Shown: positions 12,107 to 24,169, numbered from the stretch's first letter. The stretch is DNA of 64,000 bases from Pestalotiopsis fici W106-1 (GCF_000516985.1 NW_006917099.1:1008685-1072684); one strand, 5' to 3'. Translations and numbers: made by a program. Notes: generated by a model from the sequence alone, not told the origin.

Positions 12107-13242
12107 CTTCGAGCTGAGGCGACTTCGTCAGGTAATCGACTATCATTGGTGTTTAGTTTGAGATGGCAAGGCACGAATCCTGGTGAATATGACTTTGAAA
12201 TAAGTAGGGAAGAGGGGATAGTGATTGCGGGGAATGTTGTCACCTGGCAGTTTGTGAGTGCATCGACTGAGGATCCGCGCAACTCGCAGCCTCGTTGTGG
12301 ACCTTTACTGCCACCGGTCAAATAAAGTGTGGGTGGCACAAGAACGTAGGCCACAATCTCACCGGCTCAATTATTGTGATGAACCAGTTTCATTTCAACC
12401 CACCATTATTTTTTGGTTGCATTGCTTCGAGCTTTCACTTGAGGGGTCTTATTTTAGCCAATGCTTTTCAAGAGATCCAATGCACTTGATGCATAGTCAA
12501 GGATCCATGCTCGCGAGGTTTGATTGGTCGTAGCTTCGCGAATATGCAAGGCTTCTCCGCCGAGAAATCTTCAGCCCCTCACGGCCTCATTGCAGGGCGT
12601 GAAAAAGAATTATCAAATGTATGAGAAGTGTGACTCCAGTTGAACTTACTGAAGTAGCAAAGAAAAAAGAAACAGATTATTCTTTACACCAGCCTCGCTC
12701 ACCATTTATGAATTCATTTGTACATATTCCGACAATTATAAACCTATTCTTATCCTTCATATGCATTGCGACACGCCACAACACAACATAAACAACTTCC
12801 TAAAGTAATGCAATATGATCAGGAAGCATTTATTTTGAGAATCCCTGCAGCTGCCAGTTGGGTTTCATTGCAGGGCATTACGGCGGGGGCAAACCCCGAA
12901 CATGCCATATGCGCTCCATATGTCAACCTACGTAGCCTTGCCAGCTTTGCACCCAAACCAAGGAACCCCCAATTTAGATAAGAAAAAAAAGTGATTCAAT
13001 TGGATGAGTTCAAGTAGTCGAAAAGTTCCTAGCAGGATGATTGGTTCACACCAACTGTGAGTACCAGTCTCATTCATAGAGAGGTTGGTACCCAACCAAG
13101 AATAATAGAGACGAATAGAAAAATTGGAGAGCACACACCGAAAGTGCTGGGTGGGATATAAGACTTTGTGGATACCGTAAAGGGCAGTTTAAGAGAAACG
13201 CAGTCCCTAAGCCCTTCCCGTCCCTTCATCCTGGTTAAGTGT
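12107..13242. other. Intergenic region before the minisatellite
   Basis: No gene seen in about 1.1 kb. It separates the HET pseudogene from the promoter repeat of the ankyrin gene. Confidence 0.55.
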
Positions 13243-13434
13243 CACAGTTTGATTTTCTCACAATTTGATTTTCTCACAATTTGATTCTCTCACAATTTGA
13301 TTCTCTCACAATTTGATTCTCTCACAATTTGATTCTCTCACAATTTGATTCTCTCACAATTTGATTCTCTCACAATTTGATTCTCTCACAATTTGATTCT
13401 CTCACAATTTGATTCTTTCACAATTTGATTCTCA
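13243..13434 (+). repeat. Minisatellite, 12 copies of a 16-bp unit
   Basis: Twelve head-to-tail copies of CACAATTTGATTCTCT, in perfect 16-base register from 13243 to 13434. Only the first two copies (CACAG in unit 1, TTTTCT endings), the eleventh and the last vary. The array stops 19 bases before the ATG at 13454, so it lies in the promoter or 5' leader of the ankyrin gene. The near identity implies recent expansion. It has no spacers and is not a CRISPR array. Confidence 0.95.
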
Positions 13435-13453
13435 TTCCTTACACGGTTAAAGA

Positions 13454-15931
13454 ATGGCTGAGGCTTTCGCGGTTTTAGCTAGTGTGATTGGTGTCTTAGA
13501 TGTTGCTTGCAGGACATCTGCTGGTCTCATCGATGCTGTTCGTACTTGGAGGAAGTGTCCTTCACTTCTCCTAGCTCTGAGCAACGAGGTCACTGATCTC
13601 AAAGTCATACTAGACCACCTAGCAAAGGTTTATCAAGATCCCGATGCGAGATTGAAGCTGTCCAACGATGAACTGTCGACAGCTATCCAAGGGCATATTG
13701 AGATAATAGCGCGCCATCTAAGAAAGCTAGATGTGTTGATCAGAGATCTGAAGCTCTTGACATGCCAGAGACAGAAACTTAGGCTTCTGTACAAGACACG
13801 GCAAGTGGGAGAACTTGAGGGTCACTTGCGAGATGGCCGTCTCAAGATCAACCACCTTCTCCTTATTCATAACGTGTACGTCCATTTCGCGCCCATCTCA
13901 CATAATTAGAATACACTTCTTGGAAGCTAATACTTTATCAGTATTATGACTGGCAGGGTAGATGTCGAACTGAATTCGGTCAAAACGGATTTAACACAAC
14001 TTCATGCACAGCATAGAAGTGCTTCTACCCATTTTGAAGATAGACTCAATATGATACATGAGCAGGTCATGTTGACAACCGAACTTGTTCAATCATCTCA
14101 GACTGGTGCAACGGGACTGATGCCGGAGATGGATAGCACACTGCCCTCACAGCATTTCCCAGAAGCTGCAAATCACCGCGGCGAAGATACCCCACAGTTG
14201 TTATTAGGCTCGACAAGACAGGGTCACGTCAAATGCAATGAAGAGGACAAGGCCAACTGTTCTGACAGTACTCGGATAACATTACAACGCACGACCACTG
14301 CTGACCAAGACACCGAGGCAGCACAGTCCGTGGTATTGGAAGCAGAGTCTTCTGGCTTCCCACTCAAATCTATGCTCGATGAACAAAGCTCGGCCAGGAC
14401 ATACGCTTTCTCAGTGTATAGCCAGTCTCCGGGCTGTCAGAGGGGTTGTCCGTGTTCCTGTCACAGTCAAAAACCGGCGGATATAAAATTCTCAATGCCT
14501 CCTCTCTTGGGGAAGATCTGCGGAGACTTGTTCTGTAGGTATATAGGATATCCGACAACTTCTCCAAAATGCTCCCACCGGTCGTGTCTGCGACAGGGTC
14601 AGATGCACCTGCGTATGATCTACCTCTTTCCTGGCTGGTTTATACGGAGATCTCTCGAACTACTGATAAAGAGATCTTTCGGAGGCATCACGTTCAGTTT
14701 GAAGACATATCGCGAATTGCAGTGGGAATCGGGCAGCATATACCAGTGCGCGAGGGACGGAAACGTCCCACTACTTGAACAACGCCTCAGAGAGGACCCG
14801 ACATGCGTGAACGCTCGAATAGTCGGTCGTGGCGGCACTCCGTTGCAAATTGCTCTCGCACATGCCGTCTCTGACCGTCATGTGAACCTCGTGGAGGTCC
14901 TGCTTCGAAACGGCGCAGATCCCTATATGGCAGGGACGGGAAATATCCCGGTAATAGCTAAAGCTACCGAATTTATTTTGAGCAATCGAATACCTCGGCA
15001 CATATCCCGCAGGATTACGGAGCTAATGCCGATATCGGCGTATATCGATGATATAGGCCTCAGCTTTCTCACCAAAGTGGTTTTGGGGTTGTGCCCAATT
15101 GACCTTAAACTGGTACTTGAAGGGGCCGACCGTAGCGTCCTGCAACAACTGGAGAGTAGAGATGAGTATTCAAGAACGCCTCTTCATTGGGCTGCAGCGT
15201 TGCAGGACGGCTTGAGTGTTCGCGAGCTACTGAAAGCCGGTGCCGCTGTAAATTCACCTGCTGATTTCATTCAGACCTCCGTATTACACCTGGCTGTCCG
15301 GAAGCGGCTTAGCGAAGATACGCACTTAATTGATTGCTTGTTGGAAGCGGGCGCCGATGTCAAAATGAAAAACGATAATGGCCAGAGCGCATTCGGCTAT
15401 GCATGCTATCACACCGACGTGGCCACAGCTCGCAAATTATGGAAAGCTGGGGGGGATCTCAACGGCATTGATAGTCCATTAACGACTGCTGCGGACAACA
15501 ATCGATTTGATATCATGAAGTTTCTACTTGAGGAAGGTGCGGATATTGAGCAAGTCCATTTGGCTTCAAATCAAACGGCGCTTCTTTGCGCTGTTGAAGA
15601 GAACGCGCATGAGTGTATTGAACTGCTTTTCAAATACAAGGCAAATTACACTCATATGAATTTTCAACAAGAGACGATTCTGCACTTGGCTGCTCAAGGC
15701 GCAGACCTCGAGACAATCAATATCTTGGCGAAACAAGATTTACGCGGCTTGGACCCGGCCGTGCGTAATGCGTCTGGGAAGACGGCTCTGGAGATCCAGG
15801 AACTATACGGTCCGCGGGATCCTACCATAGCACAAGCTTTTCAGAATCTGGTTCATTCCATCGAACGCAAGAGGAGTACGAACCAGGGTTTACTAGATGA
15901 GGATTTATTTTACGATGCTCTTGAGGAATGA
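13454..15931 (+). CDS. Ankyrin-repeat protein with Helo-like N-terminal domain
   Basis: Two exons, 13454-13875 and 13942-15931 (803 aa). Splicing at GTACGT/TCAG joins LLLIHNV to IMTGRVDVEL, a junction typical of this family. Residues 1-120 form the helical N-terminal domain found at the head of many fungal STAND and ankyrin proteins (Helo-like): a hydrophobic first helix, then VTDLKVILDHL. A cysteine/histidine-rich stretch with GCPCSCH lies around residue 315, and could bind metal. Ankyrin repeats occupy about residues 420-740, for example SRTPLHWAAA, TSVLHLAV and ETILHLAAQG. No NACHT or WD40 part is present. The probable role is recognition or signalling in non-self response; this is inference from the domains. 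The promoter carries the 12-copy minisatellite. Confidence 0.85.
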
Positions 15932-16807
15932 TCTGCTACATAGCCTTCTAGAGAAATGGTTACTGAATATGTACTGAATGTATACTGAATATAAACAGAA
16001 ACTTGGGAAGCTACCTATGTCTAAAGAAAACTACATCGCTCTTGTCTACTGTGTAGTTGACTGAAAAGGGGAGTTTGGTCTTTGACATGCGTGCCGTGCC
16101 GTAGGGAAAACTCAAAGCGACGAACTGTAACGGGTCCAGCTGTAGTGGGAAAGCTCATTCAAAGAAGCAGGGGTCACTTCGAGCAGGATGTTTCTGAAGA
16201 TTTTGTTCGCTGCGGGCCAGCTGCTCCTCGTGCCGGTACCGAGCCGTCAGTCAACATTCAGTATGATCTCGCACACAGAATCCATATATCTAAGCACATT
16301 CACTCAAACCGTCAGAGCTGTATGCACCAAGGAAATAAGAAGAAAAGAAGTCCTCGAGTATCATATGGATAACTACCGCTAAATCTTTTTGTGTGATTAT
16401 AACGCTTAATTACGGAGTTCGCTGACTAAGACATGTAGGTACACTCTACATTCTGGATCATGCGCCAGACTACTACGTTTCTGAACATTGCGACTAGAAG
16501 GAAATTGCGGGAATACCTTGAAGAAAAGACAAGTAATCCAAAGTAAGGATGCCAACATTGAAATGAATTTCTGCGAAGTCAGCATGCGAAGTAAAAGCAT
16601 ATCGGTTAAGCTTTTGCGCATGGTAGCTAAACTAATCTTGTGAGTTACCGTCCGGCATATACCTATGCACCTACTAACCGCGACATGAATAGCCAGACTG
16701 GAGAACGTAATCGAAAATCGTTATCCCTCAATCCAATGTCTAGTGATTAGCGAGAGCCATCACCAGGTCTTTTACATCTCTATCGACTTGATATTCTACT
16801 GCACCCC
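15932..16807. other. Intergenic region
   Basis: 3' region of the ankyrin gene and promoter of the next small gene. Short frames at 16082-16382 and 16621-16406 show no recognisable content. Confidence 0.5.
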
Positions 16808-17161
16808 ATGAAGTCCTCACTTATTCTAGCAATGGTGACGGCGATAACGGCCGGGGTTGAAACCACAGCTTTTGCCTCCGATACAGCATCAAGTTTTCTT
16901 GCGTCCACCACCAGGCGCACACCCTATAGTCGTTCGCCTTCTTTTAGCGTCTCTCCGCCATTTTCTCGGTCTTCTACTACTTCTACAGCCACTCTCTTGA
17001 CACCTTCACCCACCATTGCCCCGATTACTCCTAGGACAACATCAGAGACTACTATTTCAACCATATTTGACAGTGCGGATTCGACAACCTCATCCCCTCA
17101 ATCCAGCACTGAAGCTTCTGCGACGGATTCTTCTAGTCTCTCACTGCGGCATGGGGGTTGA
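16808..17161 (+). CDS. Small Ser/Thr-rich protein with possible signal peptide
   Basis: Single frame of 117 aa from an ATG at 16808. The first 23 residues look like a signal peptide (Lys at position 2, a hydrophobic core and an AFAS-type end). Nearly all the rest is Ser, Thr, Pro and Ala, as in O-mannosylated cell-wall proteins. There is no C-terminal hydrophobic tail, so it is not a clear GPI protein; an intron near the end could hide a longer C-terminus. No family is recognised. Biased composition alone could make a false gene, hence the modest confidence. Confidence 0.4.
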   Translation: MKSSLILAMVTAITAGVETTAFASDTASSFLASTTRRTPYSRSPSFSVSPPFSRSSTTSTATLLTPSPTIAPITPRTTSETTISTIFDSADSTTSSPQSSTEASATDSSSLSLRHGG

Positions 17162-18792
17162 CCCCCACTTCTGCAATGATACCCTGGGCCCGGCTGCAGA
17201 GATGCTCTTACCGACCATTTTGCATTCCTTCAAGGAAGCCTGTGTGTTGTGTTGCATTTGTGGGATAAGAATAGAGTCATTATTATTGGAGTTCGTATCA
17301 TTGTATAACGGAGCTTCTCATTCCCGCACAAGCTATCACGGTGGACTTGCGAAGGATAATACGACTAGTATCTGAAATAAAGAGTAAAACTAAAGATGGT
17401 CTACATCTACGAAAATAATGTGTGAACAAACAGACTTTACCAACACTTCCCGTTGTGTCACCAAAAGGTTGCCACACAACCAGCCACACTATGGCGCATC
17501 AAAGGAGAAGGGCACCTAACAACAAGCAGAAAAAAATGGATCAATGAAGGCAACTAATTGAATGGGAAGAGATTCAGGCTCTGTGTCGAACTCTTACTTT
17601 GAAGTCAGCCAATAAGGCTCTGGCCGAAATGGCGACAGATATAACAAGTGAGCCGATTCGCTCTTTGAGCATGCGCTGTTTGATGGCAAGATGAAAATAA
17701 CATGTAATCAAAGCATGATATTTAGTGGTTAAAAATTTTAGTTTATATTTACTGGAACAGAAAATAAATTAATAAATCTTTTTGAATATTTATTTTTACG
17801 ATATATTTTTACCCTTGATCAATACCGGCCCACTCTGGGCAATTAAGCGAGTCTAGTACCAAATGAGGGATAGAAACAAAAACGTTGGCAACTTGGCAGC
17901 GGTGGCTAGATCTTCTCTGACATTCATGTCACCACGCCTTCGAGTTCCTGGAATCGATTTTCTGCTGGGCCGTGCCCAGTGAGTATCTAGGTTCGTGTTT
18001 TTGCGCTACGCTGTTGGTTTGGTTTTGATATTCAGACTAGAAATCAGTTCTGAGGATCGGAGTTCGGTACTCGATCAATGATAAGTGTGAAAAGATATGA
18101 TAGGTATGGGTAATGGTTGTTGTATTAGTTGAGTTGTTCACATCCAACAGAGGTTGGATGGTCAAAGATAGATATATGTGTGGAGAAGCGCTCCACTTAT
18201 TCCTACATTTTGACAATAAGCACTAACCTGTAATCATTCAGTTCGATTGAGAGTTCCCCAACAGTTGGCGGTGAGGATGCAGAACCGCTTTGAAATCAAA
18301 CCACAAAGCTAGAAAGATATCTGGTATCCCCAGGATCACCAAGCACAAAATCAGGAACCATTGCCTTGCAAGGTCGAGTGCGCTGCTGATTCTCTCTCTT
18401 GGTATGCGTGTGGATATGAACAACAACAAAAGAAGGTTGGAAGCTTGAGAAAAGTCCGAGATCAAGTTTGAAAGCGACTTCTGGTCGCAAATAGCTACCG
18501 AATTCGATGGAAGGTACAGACCCTGTCCACAGTCCTCTCTATACTCTTCAAGACGAAATAGTGGCAGCCAAAGCACTGTACCCTACGAGATGTTCGCCGT
18601 GGGAAACGCGCTTGTTGCAGATTGATCCGCCAACTGCAATCGGTCTCGACCCAACTCTCACCTGAGCCGATGTGTGAAGGGGGAACTGAAGACGAGATGA
18701 TCGAGGAAGCATTGAAAGTTGTCTGAGTTGATCTCTAGTCTACAAAAGAGAGGTGCTGAAGAGCGACTATATACCCAAGCAGGTGATCTGCG
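17162..18792. other. Gene-poor, partly AT-rich region
   Basis: A strongly AT-rich patch lies at about 17697-17815. A minus-strand frame 18576-18238 (112 aa) has two hydrophobic segments and may be a remnant of a membrane protein, but I do not recognise it. No supported gene. Confidence 0.5.
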
Positions 18793-20831
18793 GTGGGTAC
18801 TGACTACGTCAGTACAACACCAACATATCGACTTCATGTCGTAGATATTATTGGTTTCGATGGCATGGGCCTGCGTCAACCCGAAGGCTTTGACGAGGTG
18901 CTCTTTGATGCACTGTCGTATGAATGGGGGATCCAACCTTGTCAGATTCAATCTGCGTCAATGGAATTGAGTTGCCCATCAGATCGAATTTGGCGAAAGC
19001 CCTCAATCACATAGCCCTAGCGGAGCCTCACGTCGCCAAGCGGTATATCTGGATCGACGCCTTGTGCATAAATCAGCACGACAACATCGAAAAGTCGCGT
19101 CAAGTGGGCAGGATGCTCACAATATACAAAAAAGCCCGTAGAGTATTGGCCTAGAACCCACAATGGAATGAGGATCAAGACACGGCCAGTATATCTGCTT
19201 TGAGACTCGCTTCTTTACCGTACGAAAATGAACGTGTCTTATCACGCGGAGAAATCCTCATCAAGCAGTTGAGAACCGCAAGGGATCCACAATGTCTTAA
19301 CTTCCTTCAGAGGATTTGCTGCCCAACTCTCTTGAAACGAGCTTGGATCAGACAGGAGTTTGCTGCTGCTCGGGAAATGGTAATGCAATTCGGCCCCTTG
19401 GAGATAGGCTGGAAAGTTCTCATGAAACTGGACAACCTGATGCACATGGCCAGGACCCCTCAAGTATATCTCTCACCTCGCATGTACTCTTCGCCCGCCG
19501 ACCTCGAGCTCATGCGAAACCCATCACTTACAGTCCAGACTTTCTTCCCATACATTGTGGGGATGCAAAAAAAACCTGTAAGCGCAGCTGAGCCAACTCG
19601 AGCTCCTCTGCTTGGAATACTGCTCTGCACCCCCTATTTCCAGGTTTCGGATAAGCGCGATCACCTGTTTGGAGTCCTTGGATTTTCTGACTGCCTGGTA
19701 GATACCAAGGACCAAGAGATGGACGAAAAGGGCAAGCTGCTCAAAATTGACTATTCCTTGAGCTTCTCACAAGTATATCAGAACATCACATACTACTTCA
19801 TTCGGAAGACTCAATCGCTATACATACTGTCTCTCATCAATGACAACCAGGATATTGAACTCCCATCGTGGACTGTGGACTGGCGAACGGTAAACACTCC
19901 ATGGGGTCCTCTTCCAGGCGGTCTAGAACGTCTCTACAATGGGGAATATGCCTCTGTTTATGACTACATGGAACCCGGGGCCCTCGGAATGATAAGAGAC
20001 TTGCGACCATCAAAAGTCGGCTCCCCGGAATGGCAATCGCGCCTCCTTGGCTTATTCCTGCATGAGCTTGCGCGCCGACTATACTCAACTACTGAAAGGT
20101 CGTTGTATCACAATCGCTATACCAAGAAGCAGTACTGGCATCACTTCGGTAGAATGATGGATTTTGACTGCAAAACTGGAGACGTTCGCCTGGTAAAGAA
20201 CACCCTATGCGTTCGAGGTACCCCCTTAGCTACCTTGGAGTCGGGAAATATCGAGGACGAGCCTTGTACGCCGTTTCTATATCTTGAGGGGACTGCTCGA
20301 GGAGGCCGTCCTGCCCCGGGCGGTGGTGGCTGGGAAGGCTATGTTCAATACAGTGACCTCGGCCGTTTCAAACGAAAGCGGCTACGAAAGGCGCAGGAGT
20401 GGGCCAAGCAGAACCTCAAACAGTGGTATGACGAGCCACGGAAAGATGGCATGGTCGCCACTACTGTGGCCAGTACTGTACATTTGAGAGACGAAATCAT
20501 GCCATTATTGACGTTCGGCGCGGCCACACCCTGGCTCGATATTCGTCAGGATGAACAGGTTCATTGCTGGATGACTCGTGTGGCCATGGTGCCCCGGCAC
20601 AGCAAGGAAGGGGATCAGATCGTCCTTTTGCGAGGCTGTGCCTATCCATTTTTGTTGCGGCCTTCGGGCGATAAGTGGAAAGTTATTGGGATAACACTCT
20701 ACCCATTGTTCTGTCAGGCTTACAAGAGGAACGCATTCGAAATATGTGACTTGGAGAGTATGGATATTTGGCGCCGTGTATTTGGGGAACGGGGACCGAA
20801 AGCTTCACAGCAAGAATTTCAATTGATATAA
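18793..20831 (+). pseudogene. HET-domain gene with a frameshift and a nonsense codon
   Basis: HET (heterokaryon incompatibility) family. Three pieces are recognisable in order: DALSYEWG, then ICVNGIELPIRSNLAKALNH with RYIWIDALCINQHD, then RAWIRQEF and a ~540-residue C-terminal region. Two lesions separate them. The expected W-G-D at 18924-18932 is out of frame because the G-run at 18926-18930 has five bases, one short. A TAG at 19152-19154 stands where the family usually has Trp in V-L-A-W-L-G. From 19155 to the TAA at 20829 the frame is open for 558 codons. No ATG is found upstream in frame; a TGA at 18784 limits the frame. With only two lesions, it is either a recent pseudogene, an allele inactivated in this strain, or partly a sequencing error at the homopolymer. 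Confidence 0.8.
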
Positions 20832-20910
20832 GGACGACTGGCACATCGCGGCCCGAAAAGTGACATCTGTCAAGCATCAGACTTCTGCAGTCAGTCCTTC
20901 CGTCTTGCTG

Positions 20911-21015
20911 TTACTCTGCCGCGTGAGTTTCTTCTTCTAGTTTCCTGGCCATGGGGATTTGATGGCAATCCATGCAAGTTATCCCATGAGGTTCTAGTAG
21001 GTCAAAGAGACTTGA
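20911..21015 (-). pseudogene. Detached C-terminal tail of the LIM gene
   Basis: Just beyond the predicted stop of the LIM protein (TGA 21018-21016), the same frame continues open and reads GITCMDCHQIPMARKL before a TAA at 20913-20911. This resembles the usual end of fungal LIM proteins of this kind. In another frame the intervening bases read CRAACKCVIKSL, like the missing second LIM finger. So the tail has been cut off by a frame disturbance, or by an unusually short intron that I cannot support. Confidence 0.5.
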
Positions 21016-22657
21016 TCACGCACTTGCACGCAGCACGGCAAAGCACTCTGCACAAAATGCCTGATCCCCTGCCAAAATAGCCAAGTCCTTGGTACCGTTG
21101 CCACATTCTGAACAGCAGAAGCACTTGTCGCAGATCAGCTTTCCATCCTGGAGAGGATAGATATCGGCTTGAGCATCGAAAAGCACATTGCAATAAGTAC
21201 AGCGATAGCAGTCTAGATGCCACCGATATCCGACTAAAGCACGTATTATGTCAGCGTCCCAAGCCTTGACAGCATCGTGTGTTGTGTGACTTACGTAGCT
21301 CCCATGCCTTTCCCGCCTCGAGTGTCTGCACCGCTATTGTTAGCTATAAGCCCATTTCTCACATTTGCTTCATGAATCACCCACTTTGCTACAGCCATGA
21401 CATTGATTATTTCTTTTGAAATCATTAAAAATAGCATCATTCGTGTAAGGTAAAGTTCCCGCATCGGGCTCAAGCATCTGTAAACTTCGAGACCATGGCT
21501 CGGACGTCGCCTCTGTGTTGGTATGGCGATACTGAGCAGATCGGTCCACATGCGGCCAAGTGGACGCTTGAGGGTCATCCTTTTGGACTTTCGATGGCAC
21601 CGGAAGAGAGTTCACGCCTTTCGGTGAGATTTCTTCTCCTTTGCTACCGTCCTCGGCATAAGACAAGCCAGGTTGGGGGGTATCATCACTATCGTAACTC
21701 TCCACGACGTCAAAGTTGTAGGAGGTAACACTTTTGATGTCGACTTGTGTGATAGGCATGGATACCATGGAGAGTACAGAAACATCCGCTAGGCTGTACC
21801 CTGTGAAGCAGGACCAAGCATGGGAGCGCTGGTCGGAGTGGATGAATGATCTATCGCACTCGCCATTGCGATTTCTTTTGTAGACCCAGGACTGCTCCAA
21901 TATACGTTCAAGCGCAGTATTTAGTGTGCCTGCCTGTGTACTTTGGGTCATTGCAGTGTGTCGATACGCTTCTGTCAGGATCGATAGATTGTCTTCTCTA
22001 TCTTCCTCGTCGTACGGTCTGGTCATGTTCGTTTCTGCATTTGCCTTGGTGAAAGTGCTCCGCGCATCGAATGTATCTTGCATCTGGCTCAACCTCTGTC
22101 TGAGATCGTTATTATCGGCAAGTATTTGCTCAACCAAAGTCTGAAGTCGCTCTTGGCTTTGTGATGCCTCCATGTCTGACTGGCTGTCTATTGTGTCAAT
22201 TCTAATGTCACTCTAGTTGGCATTCGGTTTTTACTAACCATTGCAATATATTCAACATGAAAACCAGTGTGGACTTGTTACGTTGTGTTTTGACAATATG
22301 TTCGTCAATTTGTTTCGCATACATGAACCACGATATGGCAACCCGAAGTCGCGTCAGCCTTGCAAGCGAGACCAACAAGTTCTCAAAGTCATAAAAGACA
22401 CGCATGGCATCACTCAAAGCAATGATTAAATCATTCAACTGGATGCATTCTCTTCGTCGAGCATCGATCTGGCCAAGGTGCCAGAGATATCGCTGGAGTG
22501 ACCGCAAAGCAATCTCGATGTGCTTCACTTCAATCTCCGCTTCTCGAAGAGTAGTAGGGGCATCTTTGGCTGACGAAATATACTCGATCATGCCGTATAT
22601 CTTGGCTGCTGCGCCAATGAGCCCTACAACGGACGCCGTAACGCTGAGCGGATCCAT
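21016..22657 (-). CDS. Helo-like N-terminal domain plus LIM zinc-finger protein
   Basis: Four exons on the minus strand: 22657-22239, 22183-21385, 21325-21295 and 21233-21016 (488 aa). Residues 1-140 start MDPLSVTASVVGLIGAAAKI and form a Helo-like helical domain, the same class as in the genes at 13454 and 42455. A coiled-coil-like stretch follows (LQTLVEQILADNNDLRQRL), then a long unstructured Ser/Asp-rich middle. The last 88 residues are a LIM domain: CHGCSK, TLEAGKAWEL, WHLDCYRCTYC, LICDKCF, CCSECG and AFCAECF. The 31-base third exon is required to complete the first finger. The second finger is truncated (see 20911-21015). LIM domains bind proteins rather than DNA. I infer a signalling or scaffold role; the exact function is unknown. 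Confidence 0.75.
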
Positions 22658-22972
22658 CGTGAATGATTCAATCCTGAGAAATACATAGAGATTGATGCAT
22701 GTCAGAATTGAATGGTTCGCTCGGTGTTCATCGGCTGGTTATGTCTTCTACGAATCTGCCCCGCGAGGCAGTGCGGCCAAGGCTGCAACCGACATCACGT
22801 TTACTATGGAGCTGGGAGACAATCTGGACCAATAAGCACCTTCACACTCTTACTGCACCACCGGAATCTCCAAGAAGTGGCGTCGATACGTCGTTCAGAC
22901 TGTTATTTAAATGGCCTCTCCGGACAGTTGGAAAGTTTTGTCTTTATGAGGCGATATTCTGAAAGAAATTTA
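22658..22972. other. Short intergenic region
   Basis: About 315 bases between the start of the LIM gene and the 3' end of the PRCC gene. No gene seen. Confidence 0.6.
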
Positions 22973-24169
22973 TTAACGCCAGCCGTATCGTTGCCCTGCC
23001 TCTTTTTGATTGGTCTTGGCTTTTGCGAAGCTCTCTTCCAAAGCATCCTTTTGATTGTGCACCTGGTTGACCAACTGTCGCAGGCTGTGCTTGCCAGGCG
23101 CAATGGCCCGGACAGGGTTGTAGATCTGTTGCTCTCCAGAGGCGCGCAGCTCCTCGTTGTGCGCATATTCCTGGTCCGTATTGAAATTGATGACTCTCGA
23201 TGCCGATTGCGTTGGCGCAGGTACGCCGCGACGTCCAAAGAGCGCCCGCCTAGCTGTAGCATCTAGATTCATATCCGAGGCAATGGATTCCAGCGAGTCG
23301 GCATGCATCGTCGTTGCTATTGGTGCGGCAGGTGCTGAGCTTCCGGGGTCTGCAAATGAGCTGGAGTACTGCGCGTCGTAGGCTGCGAAGTCGTCTGTAG
23401 CTGTACCCGACTCTTCAGGGAACATGGGCTCGTATGCGCCGCTACTAGGTGCGACATCTGGGATCTCGTCGCTTTCAGCGGTTATAGAGAAGAGTGAGAC
23501 CTTCTTTTTCTTCATTGGCGGCTCTTCGCTAGACTGGACTTCTACCGTTTGCGGTGATGGATTCGCAGGAGCTGCTGCCGCTGCCTTTGGCACTGCTCCC
23601 ATCTTGGCTGCTACACTCTTCTTGGGTTTCCTTGCTACAGACAAAGGCTTGAACATTAGAGGCTTGCCCACGAGAGTGATGTCCTCCGCAGCCTTTTGTC
23701 CATCGGGTATCGAGGGTTGTTTGCCAGCACCACCCTCGGTCTCGTCATCATCTTCGGTGCTCCTACTGAATCCCGGGGTGGCGCCAGTCTTCAAATTGAC
23801 ACCGACGCGCGGAGGAGGTTTTGTACTGCTGCTAGCACCACCGCTCGTGCCATTGCTCTGTGCAGGCTTTTGCGCTCTGTTCTTTGGTGGTGGAAGCAGT
23901 GAGGCGAAGCCGCCAAACACACCCCCACCCGTCTTAGCTCTCTTCGCAGGTGGCTCGTTATTGCCCATTTCTGTCTTGCTCTCATCTTGCGCTGTGGCGG
24001 CGCCGAGATTCACGACGATTTTTCGCGGATTCGACCGGTCGACGACCTTTTGTATAGGCTTCTTGGCTGTCGTACTGCTGGACGGGGCTGCTGCTGGAGC
24101 AGGCTTTGCTACTGGCTGCGCGACGCTTTCAGAGTCTGACTCCGAGTCGGAGTAATCCACCAAGGCCAT
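22973..24169 (-). CDS. PRCC-domain protein
   Basis: Single-exon gene of 398 aa from an ATG at 24169. The N-terminus is acidic/serine-rich (DYSDSESDSES), followed by low-complexity Ala/Pro/Lys stretches and a basic NLS-like KRAK. The C-terminal ~60 residues carry the conserved PRCC signature: IYNPVRAIAPGKHSLRQLVNQ, then ALEESFAKAKTNQKEAGQRYGW at the very end. Mammalian PRCC is a nuclear protein linked to pre-mRNA splicing and to MAD2B. The same nuclear role is likely here. It is divergent from SIN1/AVO1 across 1.27 kb. A core gene, intact. Confidence 0.9.
   Translation of the reverse strand: MALVDYSDSESDSESVAQPVAKPAPAAAPSSSTTAKKPIQKVVDRSNPRKIVVNLGAATAQDESKTEMGNNEPPAKRAKTGGGVFGGFASLLPPPKNRAQKPAQSNGTSGGASSSTKPPPRVGVNLKTGATPGFSRSTEDDDETEGGAGKQPSIPDGQKAAEDITLVGKPLMFKPLSVARKPKKSVAAKMGAVPKAAAAAPANPSPQTVEVQSSEEPPMKKKKVSLFSITAESDEIPDVAPSSGAYEPMFPEESGTATDDFAAYDAQYSSSFADPGSSAPAAPIATTMHADSLESIASDMNLDATARRALFGRRGVPAPTQSASRVINFNTDQEYAHNEELRASGEQQIYNPVRAIAPGKHSLRQLVNQVHNQKDALEESFAKAKTNQKEAGQRYGWR

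Noticed and set aside
13243..13434. CRISPR-like repeat array
   Set aside because: Head-to-tail 16-base units without spacers in a eukaryotic promoter; a minisatellite.
23424..24155. 243-aa plus-strand frame opposite the PRCC gene
   Set aside because: The minus-strand protein ends with the conserved PRCC signature, so the plus frame is a shadow.
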